Shown: positions 23,201 through 31,989, counted from the stretch's first letter. The stretch is DNA of 64,000 bases from Atriophallophorus winterbourni (GCA_013407085.1 JACCGJ010008710.1:1-64000), one strand, 5' to 3'. The notes: generated by a model from the sequence alone, not told the origin. Numbers and translations: made by a program.

Positions 23201-26200
23201 GGGAACACGTTTTCAGAATGTCTACACATCATCGTCATCATAGACAGCATTACACCGAAAGCAAGCACCGAGCGCTAGACTGCCTACATCTCGAATCAAA
23301 TATGCACAAGTGATGTGAACGAGTAGAGCGGCATCACGTTGACAGCGTTCCCCGCCACTTCACTTGACAGCCTAAACGATTTAGGAAACACTCTAAGATG
23401 ATGTCTGCGCCCAGACCAGCGCTAAACACGAATTTGAGCCATATCGCTAGGGGTAAGAAGTCACAGGGAATTCTGATCTCTTGCGCCGGCGGTCGCCTCA
23501 ACGGCAGCTATTTCAATACTCAAAGCTTCGTCTGCTTGAGCCAAGTCAGAGCCATCTTTACAACGACACCTTTTGGAGTTAGAAGTAGCGAACAAAACCG
23601 CGTTAGGACAACGATGATTTCCTGTTCGCAATACATGGCGCAACCAGCGAAGTCTATAAATGTTAGCCTGTTTTCAATATCTACGTTGCCATGGTTACTG
23701 ACACCCGCTGGACCCGGGAAAGAAGTAAGGTGATCATCTGAGCGGCTCAACATTTTCCTTGTTGAAAGGTATGGCGCAGCCATTCCTTTCACCATTGGGG
23801 CATCATGTCAAATCAATAAATGACGGATTGTGAACTCCCTGCTGCCTTGCAAGTCGCACTTGGTTGTTCAAAGGCTGGAGAAGCTGACTCGAACAAACGT
23901 TGGGTGGTGCTGGGGACGCGGCTTTGTACCCAAATTCCCAAGAATCTTCATTGAGGCCGACTCATCCTCCAAGAGGAGATAGTCGCACCAGAATGAAGTA
24001 GCTCGCCGAAGCGCTAGACTCAGTCAAAAATATTCGTTAGCTTCAGTGGAGTTCAAAAGATCCACACTCAGTGAGTTGTTGCAACCGTTGAGCGATATGG
24101 CTGCAAACCGAACAACAGCTTGTCTTATCCACGTGGATTTATGAAATTATAAATCCAACCTCCATTCATCTAGTTTCCTACATTTATTGCTCGTCAATTG
24201 TGTGGAATTCCTCGATGGATTTAAGGTTTCTCACCTTTCTCATTCATAGTAATCTAAGTTGTATCTACTTAATCGTTGGCAACCTAGTCCCATCAGTACT
24301 GCATTTAAAAAAACGCCCCGACGCAAATCTTTTGAAGAATATTGCCTTCCGCATATCGCGCTGCACAATCATATGTAGCATGCTTATTAACTTTTACTTT
24401 TGTGAGGCTGATTCCATGGTTCGATAAACCGTCTTCGTTGCTCTCGAATGACGCCAGCCCATTCGCGAAGATCGTTATCCGTTCGCATTCCCACCCTCGA
24501 ATGCCACAGGCGGTAGGCAATCTCACGGTTGAAAGCCAGGTCTTCATTTGACCGCCGTGATGCCGACGTAAATTATGGGGGGTTAGTATATAATAGGAAA
24601 CTAAATAATCCGTCTTTACTTCTAATCACGTGTGCCAACATTTACAGTTAATTCAACCTTCTATGGTTGGGTCACGTTTTAAGAATGCCTCAATCGTTCA
24701 ACGTACCTTGTCTCATGCGCAGAGCTGGAAGAATTAGCTGGGTGATCAATCAATAACGTGTCTCTATCTCGATGGTTCGTTTTTCTATTCAGCCTCTCAT
24801 GCATGCCGAAACAGGATGTAGTCTCACTACCATTTCGTGTTCTTTTTTCTTCTTCATATCTGGGCAATCTGGCAGTATCTCAGCCCACTTGCAGTCTCTG
24901 ACTGTGCGGCACTTTGCCTGAATCATGCTTGTGCTTTCTTACCTTACCTTACCTCTCATTTCCCCTGAATTGCAGACTGAATGCAGCCGACTTCGTACCG
25001 AAATCTCCACGTTGACTGCGGAAGCTCATCGTGCGCAAGAACGTGCAAATGCCGCTGGACCTTCCGCGAAGGAGAAGCAGCAACTTCAGTCGAAACTGGA
25101 CGCTTTAGAGAAACAGGTCAAGTTGAAATGTGATCAAGCAGCCGAACGCCGTGCCGAAGTGGAATCATTAAAGTCCCAGCTTCTCGACGTCGGTTCCGCC
25201 AGACTGACGGCTGTTCGCAAGCGTCTCGATGCGATTGAGCAAAAGACGAAAGAGGTACGTACGTTTGCGTTTGCCCTTTGATTCTCCCTATGCACGATGG
25301 TTCATTTTTACCAACTTTCTTTCAACAGACGGAGGATCAGCTGACAAAATTAGACGTGAACGTAAAAACCGCCGCGCGTAACGTCGAGAAAGCCAAAACG
25401 AAGGTGGCGAACTTGGAAGCGGAAATCGAAGCGACCAAAGGGAAAATGGCCGATTTGGACAGAAAACTCACCGATTTGGTCGAACAAGCACGCGTGTGCA
25501 TGGAAGCATTTCAACGCATTCAAGCGGAGGTGAGTTTTTCTTGTTTGTCATGGTGACCGCTTCCTGGCCTCCATCCACTCACTTCCACGTTTGCGTCTCA
25601 AGGTTGAAGAACTACAAAAAGCTAAAGATGAGGAGCAAACGAAGATCAACGAGCTGGAAGCTGCTCTGGCGACGGTTCAAAAATCTGAGGCAACTGCGAG
25701 ACGTCAAATGAATCAACTGGAGGCTGATCTAGCGCAGGCGACTGCAAAAGCGCGACAGTGGCAACGTGAATTGCGTGGTCTCAAGTTACATCGTGTGGAT
25801 GACGATGATGATGATGTGGATGCAGCAGACGACGTGTCGTTGGACAATTCACAGATGATTCTAAAGACCTCTCCACAACATGACGGACCTGGTGCTCAAA
25901 TTTCTTCTCCCGTCGTCAAAAAGCCATCGCGAACCAAGTCGAATGAGCTTCCCACGTATACACATGAACAACTCAAAGGTGAGCTAGTTTTTCCGGCAGG
26001 TACCCATCAGCGGTGTCCGGTCATTTAATCATCGACATTTAACCCCTAGACATTTAGTCACCAAGTCACTTCATCCCCAGGGAAGGTATGTAAGATAAGA
26101 AGTTATTTGAATGTGTGCAATGACTCTTGAATATGGTACAAGTAGCAAAGATCGAAGGACATTAATTTACATGCGAAACGAGTTTTGGTTCGAGAAGCAA

Positions 26201-29200
26201 TCAAATAATGGCAATATTAATTGGAGATGTACTAAGCTTTCCATACGCAAGTGTAGATCGAGATTAGTTACATCTAACGATGATATCGTACGTAATTTCG
26301 CACTTCACAATCACGAGTGCCAGAAAGAAAAAGGTTTGGCGAAGAATGCGGTGGCTAAAATGAAGGAAAAATGTTAGAAATTTATTCAACCCCCTCTACC
26401 TCACGAACTTTGGTCACGTTCGGTCTGTCATTAGGCATTCTAATGGCATTACCTCAAAGAAGGGCTATCTCGCGAACACTCAACAGTCATCAAAACAGAA
26501 TAAGAAGGAAAGACCCAACATGCACTCTCCCGTCCCTCCCTAGTGACGCCATGTTTGATGTTCCAAATATATACAGAGATTTCTTTCTGTATGATTCTAA
26601 AGACCATAGTGACGATGCAAGATTTTTTATCCTCCGTAATCGAAGCCTGGTTGGTGCACTGTCTCTTAGCAAGATGTGGTTCATATCAAACAGAAGAAGA
26701 AGAAGTATGTTAAGATGTGCGCCAGGACATCTCGAGCAATTCAGCAATACTTAACTACGGAAAGATTGGCGCTCTTAAAATCAATTGCATATCCCTGCTG
26801 CTAAATAAATTCATTTGAACGTCTTCTGCGTTCTTCAGAAGTTATCAAACTGACTGAAGATTAAATGTCTGGGGATTAAGTGTCAGTAAACCAGCTGTTC
26901 AACCCGCACATTGGGTTATGGAGTTTTCACTGTTTCAACCGATAGCCATGGCTTTGCAGCTACTTATCAGGTCGTCCTCTTGCTCTCTGTGATGTTGGGC
27001 TTTTAAACCGCGTCATTTTGACCAATCGCTTTGACAACAAGCTGTAAATCATCAACTTTGGTCTGGAAAGGAAAAGGTGGCGACATCAGCGGCACTTATT
27101 GCGCGTCCTTCAAACTGTTCATGGATGGATTGCTACTGGATAGTCGTAGGAAGCGGCGTAGGTTATGTGTCTAACTTCGTCATGCTTTCCGTGATGATAC
27201 GAAATTCGCTCGAGTTTTGAAACATTTATAGCGGTTGTGCATTTTTTTCTGTTTGCTCTACTTCTCCGCAGAATTGAGCGTCGATTTACAAGCCATGCGA
27301 GCCCTCGAGGAGCGCATCGCCGGCATGGCGCCTAATATGGCCGCCATCGAGGAGTTCCGTCGCAAGGCCGAGACCTACTTGACCCGTGTCGGTGAACTGA
27401 ATCACGTGACCTCCGTGTTGAGCGAGCAACGCAAACAGCTGGAAGATGCCAAGGCCAAACGGCTCTCGGAATTTTTGGACGGTTTCCATAAAATCACCAC
27501 CAAACTGAAGGAGATGTATCAGATGATTACACAGGGTACGTTTTTGGTGCGTCATCTTCCATGTAATACGGAAACGATGCTGATGTTTCCATTTATACTT
27601 GATTGCATTCACGCACATTTCTGGTCATTTGTAGTTGCTTTCGGTATGAGCTGCGGATGCTTTGTTGAGTGGTATACCTTTGTATCTTTTGATCCCACTC
27701 ATTCGCCTTATTTTGCGCTCCATTCTTCGGTAATATGCCATCATCGTTGCTCATTTGTAGTCCACGAAGGTGCGCTGCTCTGAATTTGATTTCAAAGCTG
27801 ACTATTCTCTTTTAATGAAGTTGAAATAGTCAACATGTCGTGAGTTCGTTACTGGTCAACTGGTAATCCATTCTACAACCCCCTTCTCTACCTCATTGGC
27901 ACTAACAGTTATCATTCAAGTTGAACGTATGAAATCACAAGCCTGATCCAGACAAAGTGCCGCATAGTCGTAGACTGTACGTGGGCTAATATACTGTCAG
28001 GTTGCCCAGGCCTTGACAGATATGAGGAATAGAGAATAAAGATGGTAATGAGACTCAAGCGTGTTTCAGCATGCAGTTCACTACCGGTGGCAATTTGCTT
28101 GGAGTTAAATTCCTATTATATAGAACGCCAGGACACAATGTCGAGGGACTCAGACAGAGGCGTGATTCTTCGACGGCATAAGTACATGTATTAAAGTTGC
28201 GCCATATTCCTAATCACTGGAAAATTCACGCAATATCGGCGTTTGTGCAGCATGTTGCGGACTCTGGGATATTGCCTCTTAGGATATCAACATTGGTATG
28301 TATGTATGCATGTGTGAAAGCACAAGCCTGATCCAGGCAAAGTGCCGTGCAGTCATAGACTACACGTGGGCTAAGATACTGTCAGGTTGCTCAGGCCAAG
28401 ACAGATATGAGAAAGAAAATAGAAATGATAGTGAGGCTCCAGCGTGTTTCAGCATGCAGCTCACTACCGTTGGCCAATCAATTTAGCACGGTGTTAGCCG
28501 CACAGCACAAAAGTACTGTACGATTGCACATCCGTGCATCAACGTTGCTATACGTTAGAACTACTGTCTCTAGTTGTCACGCGCAAAGAATCTGTTCTTC
28601 ATTTTTGCAGCAAATCTTCCTAAATTCGGAGGCAGATACTGTTTGAATTCTGCTGGCCTTTGTTGCTGAAGTTGGTATGCGAATGATCATAAATACCCCA
28701 TCAACGATTGTGTACAGCTTGACCAGATCACGTTTTTTTTCTGTAATCGGCCATACTTCAACACATCATAGACACCAGTAAATTAAAATACTGTATATAT
28801 GCATTACGTGCTTGTATGTACGTATGTATGTAAAGAAGAACTTGCTCTTGACCGCTCACATTGGAGGCATTGTGTAAAGCGTCGTCTGCAAGCTGGGTAG
28901 GAGCAATACAGCTCTTGGCTGCTGAACGCAGATCACGCCGCCGGCGTGTAACTGACGCCCTACAACCGAGTTGTGAATATCGTTGCAAGCGCTGTGGGAG
29001 AGATTGTTCCTCCCGAATCGGACTGTTTAGTCATTCAAAAAGCTGTAAAACATGAAAATCCATTCGATTGTGATGTACATCCATGGTCGACATCGACCGA
29101 AGGAGGCCAACAACAGGTATACATGCATGCATGCATGAATATATGTATGTATATATGTATGTATGCATGCATGTATGTATGTATGTATGTATGCATATAT

Positions 29201-31141
29201 CTATTTATATATGTATGACTGATCTATTGCCACAATTAATAAAGCGTTGGTATTAGTAATTCGCAATCAAATCGAGCTGATGTTCCAGCTAGAGATTAAT
29301 AGAGCAATCAACCATAACAAACGAAGAAACTGACATCAGATCGATAAGTCCTGTTATTTTCCACGGTCCTGTTCGCTCCTTTGGCAACCATCAATTCCTG
29401 GGCCCACCAACATATCAGTTGGCCAATTTACTCTTTTCACTTATTTTCCAACACCACCTTGCCAAATTTCCATCAAGATCACCTGCTTCTTGATTCTTTA
29501 TACTAAGATTCTAATCATTAGACCAATCTCGAACTTGGTATTCGCCCATGCATAAACACAATCAAATTTCTGCTTCTCTCTTCAGGAGGTGACGCAGAAT
29601 TGGAGTTGATCGACTCGATGGACCCGTTCTCCGAGGGTATTGTCTTCAGCGTGCGACCTCCGAAAAAATCATGGAAAAACATTGCCAATTTGTCCGGTGG
29701 CGAAAAAACCTTGTCCAGTTTGGCGCTCGTCTTCGCATTGCATCACTACAAACCCACTCCACTCTACGTGATGGACGAGATTGACGCCGCGCTCGACTTC
29801 AAGAACGTCTCGATTGTGGGCAATTACTTGAAGGAACGCACGCGAAATGCGCAATTCATTGTGATCTCGCTGCGCAACAACATGTTCGAGTTGGCCGACC
29901 GTTTGGTAGGCATTTACAAGACGCGCAATATCACCAAGACCGTCACGCTTGATCACGGGCCGCTATCCGCGCAACTTTGCAACATGGTGGTTCGTGTTGC
30001 GACCGCCCACAACCGACAGCACGAGTTGCTCGAGTTGTATCAGCCACAGCAGCAAACTGCCGCATCGAGAACTCAGGGTCCCGTGGGTACACAACCCACC
30101 AGTCCCAAGGAAGGGGAAACCGGTGACAATCCAATTGAGATAGCAGATGTGAGTTTCAATCTTGTGTTCTTGGTTGTGCCACATGCGTGGCTCTTTACTG
30201 CGCACGCACTCGCTCAGATGTGAGTGAGAACTCGCTCGATTCTCACTGCGATCATTATCCCGTTCTTAACTCTGCTCAGACCCAGTGCAAGCTTTGACTA
30301 TTTGTCTGCATGACTGTGGTACTTCGCGGTGCTCCTGTCTTTGATTTTCACACTCATACGTACTGAATCTTCTTCGTCAGGTGTACACCTTGTAATCTCT
30401 AGTATCATCGCTTGAGCACCTTGTTGTTGGCCACATTTGATCACGGTCTACCATGGATATGCATCACAATCGCATGTTCCACCGCTTTTCGAATGACTAA
30501 GCATTCCGGGAGAGAACAATCTCTCCCGCAGCGCTTACAACGATAGGCGGGACTCGGTCAATCGGGTTCAGTTGTACGCTGGCTGCGTGATCTGCATTCA
30601 GCAGCCAAGAGCTATATCTGCTCTTCTCCAGCTTGCAGATGACGCTTTACACAATGCCTTCGATGTGGTCGGTCAACAGCAAGTTCTTTTCAACTCACGG
30701 GGTCAATGCCGAGAGCTAGGTGTCCATTTAAACTAGTCTCAGCTGATTTGCTATTTCACTTCGCAAAACATGTAAACTCCGTCTCTCGCAGGCCTCGATT
30801 TACCTCATTTATGTATTATGTATGTATGAAAGTGTAAGCTTCATCCAGACTAACCCACGATTTCACGTGGGTTACAATAATGTCAGCTGGCTCATGCTCA
30901 ATGATTTGAAATGCGTTTCATTTCATCATCAACCCAATTTACTGTGCACTTCACTACTACTAACCATTCCTTTGCGAAAACCACACTTGGTTTGCTAAAA
31001 ATGGTTAAGTTTAATGCTCCCGTTTCTCCGTATGGTTTCACTTTTAAATTGGCCTATAAAGGCTAACCGTTTGGTGATTCTAATGCTGTCTCTGTTTTTC
31101 CGCAGGATTCTCCCATCCCCGTCCAAATGGAAACAGAATGA
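9557..31141 (+). CDS. SMC4: SMC4, condensin ATPase subunit (15 coding exons)
   Basis: Structural maintenance of chromosomes protein 4, partner of SMC2 in condensin I and II, which compacts mitotic chromosomes using ATP. The spliced CDS is 4179 nt, 1392 aa including a long N-terminal leader and C-terminal tail (human SMC4 is about 1290 aa). Visible features: Walker A GPNGSGKSNVID (residues 76-87), Q-loop ILQGEVEQI, coiled coil, hinge (about 569-722) with RLGDLAAIPLRYDVA, second coil, signature LSGGEK (about 1229-1234), and Walker B YVMDEIDAALD with catalytic D1257/E1258. GPFHKNFTCIIG and the LDHNRFLILQGEVEQIALMKPK region (split here only for length) distinguish SMC4 from SMC1-3. Every exon junction is GT-AG and phase-consistent. 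The start is the ATG three bases after a splice acceptor; a 5'UTR exon or spliced leader would lie upstream. An acidic insert (about 1046-1057) and a Ser/Pro/Glu tail are lineage-specific. All ATPase residues are intact, so the gene looks functional. Confidence 0.97.
9815..10011 (+). CDS. SMC4: SMC4 exon 2 (Walker A)
   Basis: Residues 76-141. Completes the Walker A loop and continues SMLFVFGYRASKVRSKKLS and VHFQKIIDR. The intron before it is only 32 nt. Ends GAG|GTGATT in phase 0. Confidence 0.96.
10065..10300 (+). repeat. SINE-A copy, near full length
   Basis: About 235 bp in SMC4 intron 2. It contains all blocks from CACGGACGTGCAATCGTGC to GGATCAGGCTTGTGCTTTC and is followed by ATAAATACATACC, a CATA-like tail. 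Confidence 0.8.
10301..11591. other. rest of SMC4 intron 2
   Basis: No recognisable gene. A 98-aa open frame at 10849-11145 has no family motif and is probably chance. Confidence 0.5.
11592..11828 (+). CDS. SMC4: SMC4 exon 3 (Q-loop)
   Basis: Residues 142-220: RRAYRDNSSSYWI, LLRSHGIDLDHNRFLILQGE, KPKAPSEHEDGFLEYLE. Acceptor CTTCTACAG, donor GTATCC, 79 whole codons. Confidence 0.96.
11890..12180. repeat. unclassified dispersed repeat in SMC4 intron 3
   Basis: GATACTACCCGGTTGCC...CCGAAGTAGGG-type sequence recurs at 14165-14200. Origin unknown. Confidence 0.45.
12185..12326 (-). repeat. RTE-Z 3' end, short
   Basis: Minus-strand 3' terminus of the RTE subfamily whose C terminus carries a zinc finger (RTE-Z here). 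Signatures are CCTTCGGTCGATGTC and CTAAACAGTCCGATTCGGGAGG. Its upstream edge abuts a (CAT)n run. Confidence 0.7.
12327..12351 (+). repeat. (CAT)n run, tail of adjacent LINE fragment
   Basis: Eight CAT units; reads as an (ATG)n tail of the minus-strand LINE fragment at 12352-12640. Confidence 0.8.
12352..12640 (-). repeat. ATG-tailed LINE 3' fragment
   Basis: Minus strand reads a LINE end (NLTRYGCKPKS in one frame; GYGCKP/RDMAANQS-like in another), then a 3'UTR ending CTTGGCACTTTGTCCGGCT and an ATG-repeat tail. It matches 21790-22110 on the plus strand. Confidence 0.6.
12641..13917. other. SMC4 intron 3, unassigned
   Basis: No coding family or strong repeat recognised. Confidence 0.4.
13918..14022 (-). 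repeat. SINE-A partial copy
   Basis: Minus-strand 3' half, GGTATGAAAACACAAGCCTG to GCCCAGGCCTAGACAG. A (GTATG)n tail adjoins it and an (ATT)n run follows at 14036-14061. Confidence 0.75.
14441..14722 (+). CDS. SMC4: SMC4 exon 4 (start of coiled coil)
   Basis: Residues 221-314, DIIGSSRFKQPL through a charged heptad-rich region. Acceptor TGCTTCACAG, donor GTCAGC, 94 codons. Confidence 0.95.
15057..15455 (+). repeat. LINE 3'UTR copy with (ATG)n tail (family E)
   Basis: Non-coding 3' end of a LINE in SMC4 intron 4. Signatures: GGTCTTGCACTAAGCATCTTGG, read here as two short blocks GGTCTTGCACTAAG and CATCTTGGAGTAT, then CTACTCGTTCACGAAACTTG, and a tail of TGATGA units at 15436-15455. An inverted copy lies at 18155-18560, others at 23225 and 31990. 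Confidence 0.7.
15555..15960 (-). repeat. RTE-Z 3' end, diverged
   Basis: Reads CTGTTGTTGGCC, ATGACTAAACAGTCCGAATCGG and GAACGGTCAAGAGCAAGTTC, the same order as the better copies at 21.0 and 45.3 kb. It is degraded by substitutions and deletions. Confidence 0.65.
16287..16622 (+). CDS. SMC4: SMC4 exon 5 (coiled coil)
   Basis: Residues 315-426. Phase 0 reading starts NLSKEIKEKSRELAKTESN and ends HELAYQ. It uses a different frame from the misleading open frame that begins earlier at 16211. Confidence 0.94.
16737..16975 (-). repeat. SINE-A copy, near full length
   Basis: In SMC4 intron 5, inverted: GTATGAAAGCATAAGC to TGTACGATTGCACATCCGT. A second fragment (GCACAGTCATAGACTGCACG-like) is at 17010-17075. 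Confidence 0.75.
17505..17930 (+). CDS. SMC4: SMC4 exon 6 (coiled coil)
   Basis: Residues 427-568, DTVASLEEETAPLRTK to ESKSLQQ; almost wholly Glu/Gln/Lys/Ala heptads. Acceptor TATTTACAG, donor GTTTGC. Confidence 0.95.
17985..18155 (-). repeat. hammerhead-type repeat, degenerate, in SMC4 intron 6
   Basis: Related to the array at 40.66 kb: CATTTGCATGCATTTCC, CCCCACGACCGGTTTC and TTTGCACTCAG. The minus-strand core is damaged: CTGATGA is reduced to ACTGA and the stem II complement is changed. Confidence 0.6.
18155..18560 (-). repeat. LINE 3'UTR copy with (CAT)n tail (family E)
   Basis: Inverted relative to 15057-15455 with the same blocks in reverse order. The tail is ATCATCATC at 18160-18181. 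Confidence 0.7.
18565..18690 (+). pseudogene. LINE RT C-terminal fragment
   Basis: KGRVYKATVRSVLLYGCETW followed by TLRKEHIQRLQMLANH, the connector region of RTE-type RTs. A short orphan in SMC4 intron 6. Confidence 0.6.
18746..18980 (+). CDS. SMC4: SMC4 exon 7 (hinge, first half)
   Basis: Residues 569-646: RVINALLEAKRSGALPGI, GRLGDLAAIPLRYDVAAS, ALDHIVTDT, LATFIG. This is the SMC hinge that dimerises with SMC2. Ends in phase 1. Confidence 0.96.
19155..19692 (+). mobile_element. SINE-B copy (RTE 5'UTR plus 3' tail)
   Basis: About 540 bp in SMC4 intron 7. Starts AAAGGTTGTCATAGCCGG and ends CACAAAAGTAAAGTAAAG. Lacks all RTE coding sequence. Best match to the copy at 51515. Confidence 0.8.
19945..20171 (+). 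CDS. SMC4: SMC4 exon 8 (hinge, second half)
   Basis: Residues 647-722: LDKMKQWADQ, RPAFYFALRDTLVTDTLD, YRVVTIQ. Acceptor TTTTCCACAG; the donor GTATTG is followed closely by a (TA)n run. Confidence 0.96.
20183..20215. repeat. (TA)n microsatellite
   Basis: About 15 TA units starting roughly 15 bp after the donor of SMC4 exon 8. Confidence 0.9.
20216..21030. other. SMC4 intron 8, unassigned
   Basis: No gene or known repeat recognised. Confidence 0.4.
21035..21490 (-). repeat. RTE-Z 3' end
   Basis: Minus strand encodes the LINE C terminus in broken frames, ending in a CxxC...H-type zinc finger of the CGRDCSSRIGLFSHSKSC kind (here changed by substitutions), then ATCGACCGAAGGAGGCC. Confidence 0.75.
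21510..21605 (-). repeat. SINE-A partial copy
   Basis: AGCACAAGCCTGCTTC to TTCGGGCCTGGACAG, diverged. Confidence 0.6.
21625..22112 (+). repeat. ATG-tailed LINE 3' end
   Basis: Plus strand: LLRWLRHTLRMPKSPL-type C terminus (21640-21700), then a RYDCKP/DMTANRSQW-like segment, then a 3'UTR ending GGCACTTTGTCTGGCTCC and (ATG)n at 22091-22112. Pairs with 12352-12640. Confidence 0.65.
22285..22505 (+). repeat. SINE-A copy
   Basis: Near full length in SMC4 intron 8, GCACGGATGTGAAATCGTGC to GGCTTGTGCTTTCATAC. Confidence 0.8.
22677..22970 (+). CDS. SMC4: SMC4 exon 9 (end of hinge, return coil)
   Basis: Residues 723-820. Opens with GQLIETSGAMSGGGGRPLSG, the conserved strand after the hinge, then coiled coil. 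Acceptor TTTTCTCAG, donor GTAGGT. Confidence 0.96.
23225..23660 (-). pseudogene. LINE 3' end (family E) with RT C terminus
   Basis: Minus strand: LRWLRHVLRTGNHRCPNAV (23600-23643), then a connector, then 3'UTR shared with 15057 and 18155, ending at GATGATGATG-like sequence near 23228. It links the family E 3'UTR to a coding LINE end. Confidence 0.65.
23828..23993 (+). repeat. SINE-B 3' fragment
   Basis: GAACTCCCTGCTGCCTTGC through GCCGACTCATCC to GATAGTCGCACCAGAA. Only the distal third is present. Confidence 0.7.
24385..24560 (-). repeat. RTE 3' end, 5'-truncated
   Basis: Homologous to the end of the RTE at 4865-5040: AACTTTTACTTTTGTG tail, CCAGCCCATTCGCGAAG, GTTCGCATTCCCACC, GAAAGCCAGGTCTTCATTTG. 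Confidence 0.7.
24655..24780 (+). repeat. LINE C-terminal fragment
   Basis: Plus strand LLWLGHVLRMPQSFNVPCL-like peptide, the same motif as at 21640. Confidence 0.5.
24785..24948 (+). repeat. SINE-A partial copy, (TTACC)n tail
   Basis: Ends GGCACTTTGCCTGAATCATGC and is followed by TTACCTTACCTTACC, 27 bp before SMC4 exon 10. Confidence 0.75.
24976..25254 (+). CDS. SMC4: SMC4 exon 10 (return coil)
   Basis: Residues 821-913, TECSRLRTEIST to AIEQKTKE. Followed by a 74-nt intron. Confidence 0.95.
25329..25529 (+). CDS. SMC4: SMC4 exon 11 (return coil)
   Basis: Residues 914-980, TEDQLTKLDVNVKTA to EAFQRIQAE. Flanked by short introns of 74 and 73 nt. Confidence 0.95.
25603..25978 (+). CDS. SMC4: SMC4 exon 12 (end of coil, acidic insert)
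   Basis: Residues 981-1105. Coil ends WQRELRGLKLH; then an Asp-rich run and a Ser/Pro-rich linker; then LPTYTHEQLK, which aligns with the pre-head segment of SMC4. Donor GTGAGC in phase 1. Confidence 0.93.
26015..26896 (+). mobile_element. truncated Mutator-like (MULE) element with FLYWCH zinc finger
   Basis: Lies in SMC4 intron 12. The left edge carries GACATTTAACCCCTAGACAT at 26034-26053 and the right edge (about 26862-26895) carries an imperfect inverted match around AGACATTTAATC. Inside are a FLYWCH ORF (26111-26377) and, in another frame, a MULE N-terminal segment (LPQRRAISRTLNSHQNR, FDVPNIYRDFFLYDS, SLSKMWFISN). The transposase stops where WFxDGTF would follow, so the DDE domain is missing. 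Confidence 0.6.
26111..26377 (+). pseudogene. FLYWCH-type zinc finger protein fragment
   Basis: 88-aa open frame. Pattern: RRTLIYMRNEFWFEKQS, NINWRCTKLSIRKCRSRLV, then a HNHE terminus. This is the WRC, C and HxH arrangement of FLYWCH fingers, found in MULE transposases and derived proteins. No ATG context or splice sites argue for a host exon. Confidence 0.7.
27272..27535 (+). CDS. SMC4: SMC4 exon 13 (entry to C-terminal head)
   Basis: Residues 1106-1193, MAPNMAAIEEFRRKAETYL to FLDGFHKITTKLKEMYQMIT. Phase 1 at both ends. Confidence 0.95.
27925..28095 (-). repeat. SINE-A partial copy
   Basis: GTATGAAATCACAAGCC to CAGCATGCAGTTCACTACCGG, in SMC4 intron 13. Confidence 0.75.
28288..28537 (-). 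repeat. SINE-A copy, near full length, GTAT-type tail
   Basis: TGGTATGTATGTATGCATGTG tail block (about 28293-28312), then AAGCACAAGCCTGATCC to CGATTGCACATCCGTGC. Best-preserved inverted copy. Confidence 0.8.
28840..29116 (+). repeat. RTE-Z 3' end, best zinc-finger copy
   Basis: Plus strand reads HCVKRRLQAG.EQYSSWLL in a broken frame and cleanly CKRCGRDCSSRIGLFSHSKS, then C: a CxxC, C, H, C finger typical of RTE C termini. Ends TCGACCGAAGGAGGCCAACA. The C-terminal frame 28861-29055 is open. Confidence 0.8.
29120..29215. repeat. ATGT/ATGC-type microsatellite
   Basis: Degenerate GTATGTATGC repeats immediately after the RTE-Z end. Confidence 0.85.
29216..29585. other. end of SMC4 intron 13
   Basis: No repeat recognised. 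Acceptor TTCTCTCTTCAG precedes exon 14. Confidence 0.5.
29586..30148 (+). CDS. SMC4: SMC4 exon 14 (signature and Walker B)
   Basis: Residues 1194-1381. GGDAELELIDSMDPFSEGI, NLSGGEKTLSSLALVFAL, YVMDEIDAALDFKNVSIV (D-loop) and SLRNNMFELADRLVGIYK. Then a Gln/Pro/Thr-rich tail absent from short SMC4s. Confidence 0.97.
30428..30718 (-). repeat. RTE-Z 3' end
   Basis: TTGTTGTTGGCC, ATGACTAAGCATTCCGGG, CAGCAGCCAAGAGCTATATC, CAACTCACGGGGTCAATGCC in SMC4 intron 14. A weak SINE-A remnant follows at 30820-30905. Confidence 0.7.
31106..31141 (+). CDS. SMC4: SMC4 exon 15 (last 11 residues and stop)
   Basis: Tiny last exon, DSPIPVQMETE then TGA. Acceptor TTTTTCCGCAG. No canonical AATAAA was seen within 130 bp; CTAAATAATT at about 31243 is a possible weak signal. 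Confidence 0.8.
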   Translation, partial: DSPIPVQMETE

Positions 31142-31351
31142 ATTTTATGTCCGTTATTAATTCTTGGCTGCGTTTCCTTTCATGTCTATTCTTTGTATCT
31201 TTCCATTCCGATGTACCTATTTGTAATAGAGTTTGTCCGATTTCGCTAAATAATTGTACAATTTTAAATTTAAATCTGTTTTCGTGAGCCATTCATGTTG
31301 TGTTTTGCTTTCATACTGTAAGAATCGGGAAGATTTATCGATCGCTTGTTC

Positions 31352-31762
31352 CTAGCTCTAGCCTGCACGAGTGGCTCCCCGAGCCCGGCGAAACTGCTTC
31401 TACTGGCACCTAAAAACCAGTTTGCTTCGGGCAGATAGAGCTCGTTAGCCTGGGAGGGCATTTCATCAAGGGAAGGAAAACCCTGATTTTAAACCTCCGC
31501 TGTCCTGTGGGAAAGGCTTCGGGAGAAAACCCCGAAGAAAAATCTGGAGCAGAGTCTCGTAGACGGTTAGTTGGTGCACACCACCTCTTTCTGGCTACTC
31601 CCTGCTCCCTTGCAGGTCGCACTTGGTTGTGCAAAGGCTAGAGAAGCTGACTCGAACAAACGCCGAGTGGTGCTGGGGACGCCGCTTTTTCCCCAAATTC
31701 CCAAGACACTTCATTGAAGCCGACTAATCCTCCAGGAGGAGATACTCGCGCAAAAGTAAAGT
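31352..31762 (+). mobile_element. SINE-B copy, internally deleted
   Basis: Begins in the middle of the family (CTAGCCTGCACGAGTGGC), lacks about 40 bp present in other copies (CAACAGGAGAAGGGGCGAGG block) and ends CGCGCAAAAGTAAAGTAAG. Sits about 210 bp past the SMC4 stop. Confidence 0.75.
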
Positions 31763-31989
31763 AAGTACGCCGTAAGAATGGTCAATCTGTGGTTCGATCG
31801 AATTATTCTTTTTGCTGCTGTACATCAAGGACACTAGTCATGTGTGTTTTGTGCCTAGCTGTGGATGTTTTGAGATGTTTTGCACTCCCATTCGAACTGC
31901 AGACTAGATTGTCACATGAACAAATAAACAATATCAATGGCAGCAACATGCTTGAACTGTGAGAGCGTTAATCGTCAGCTTTGTTATCT

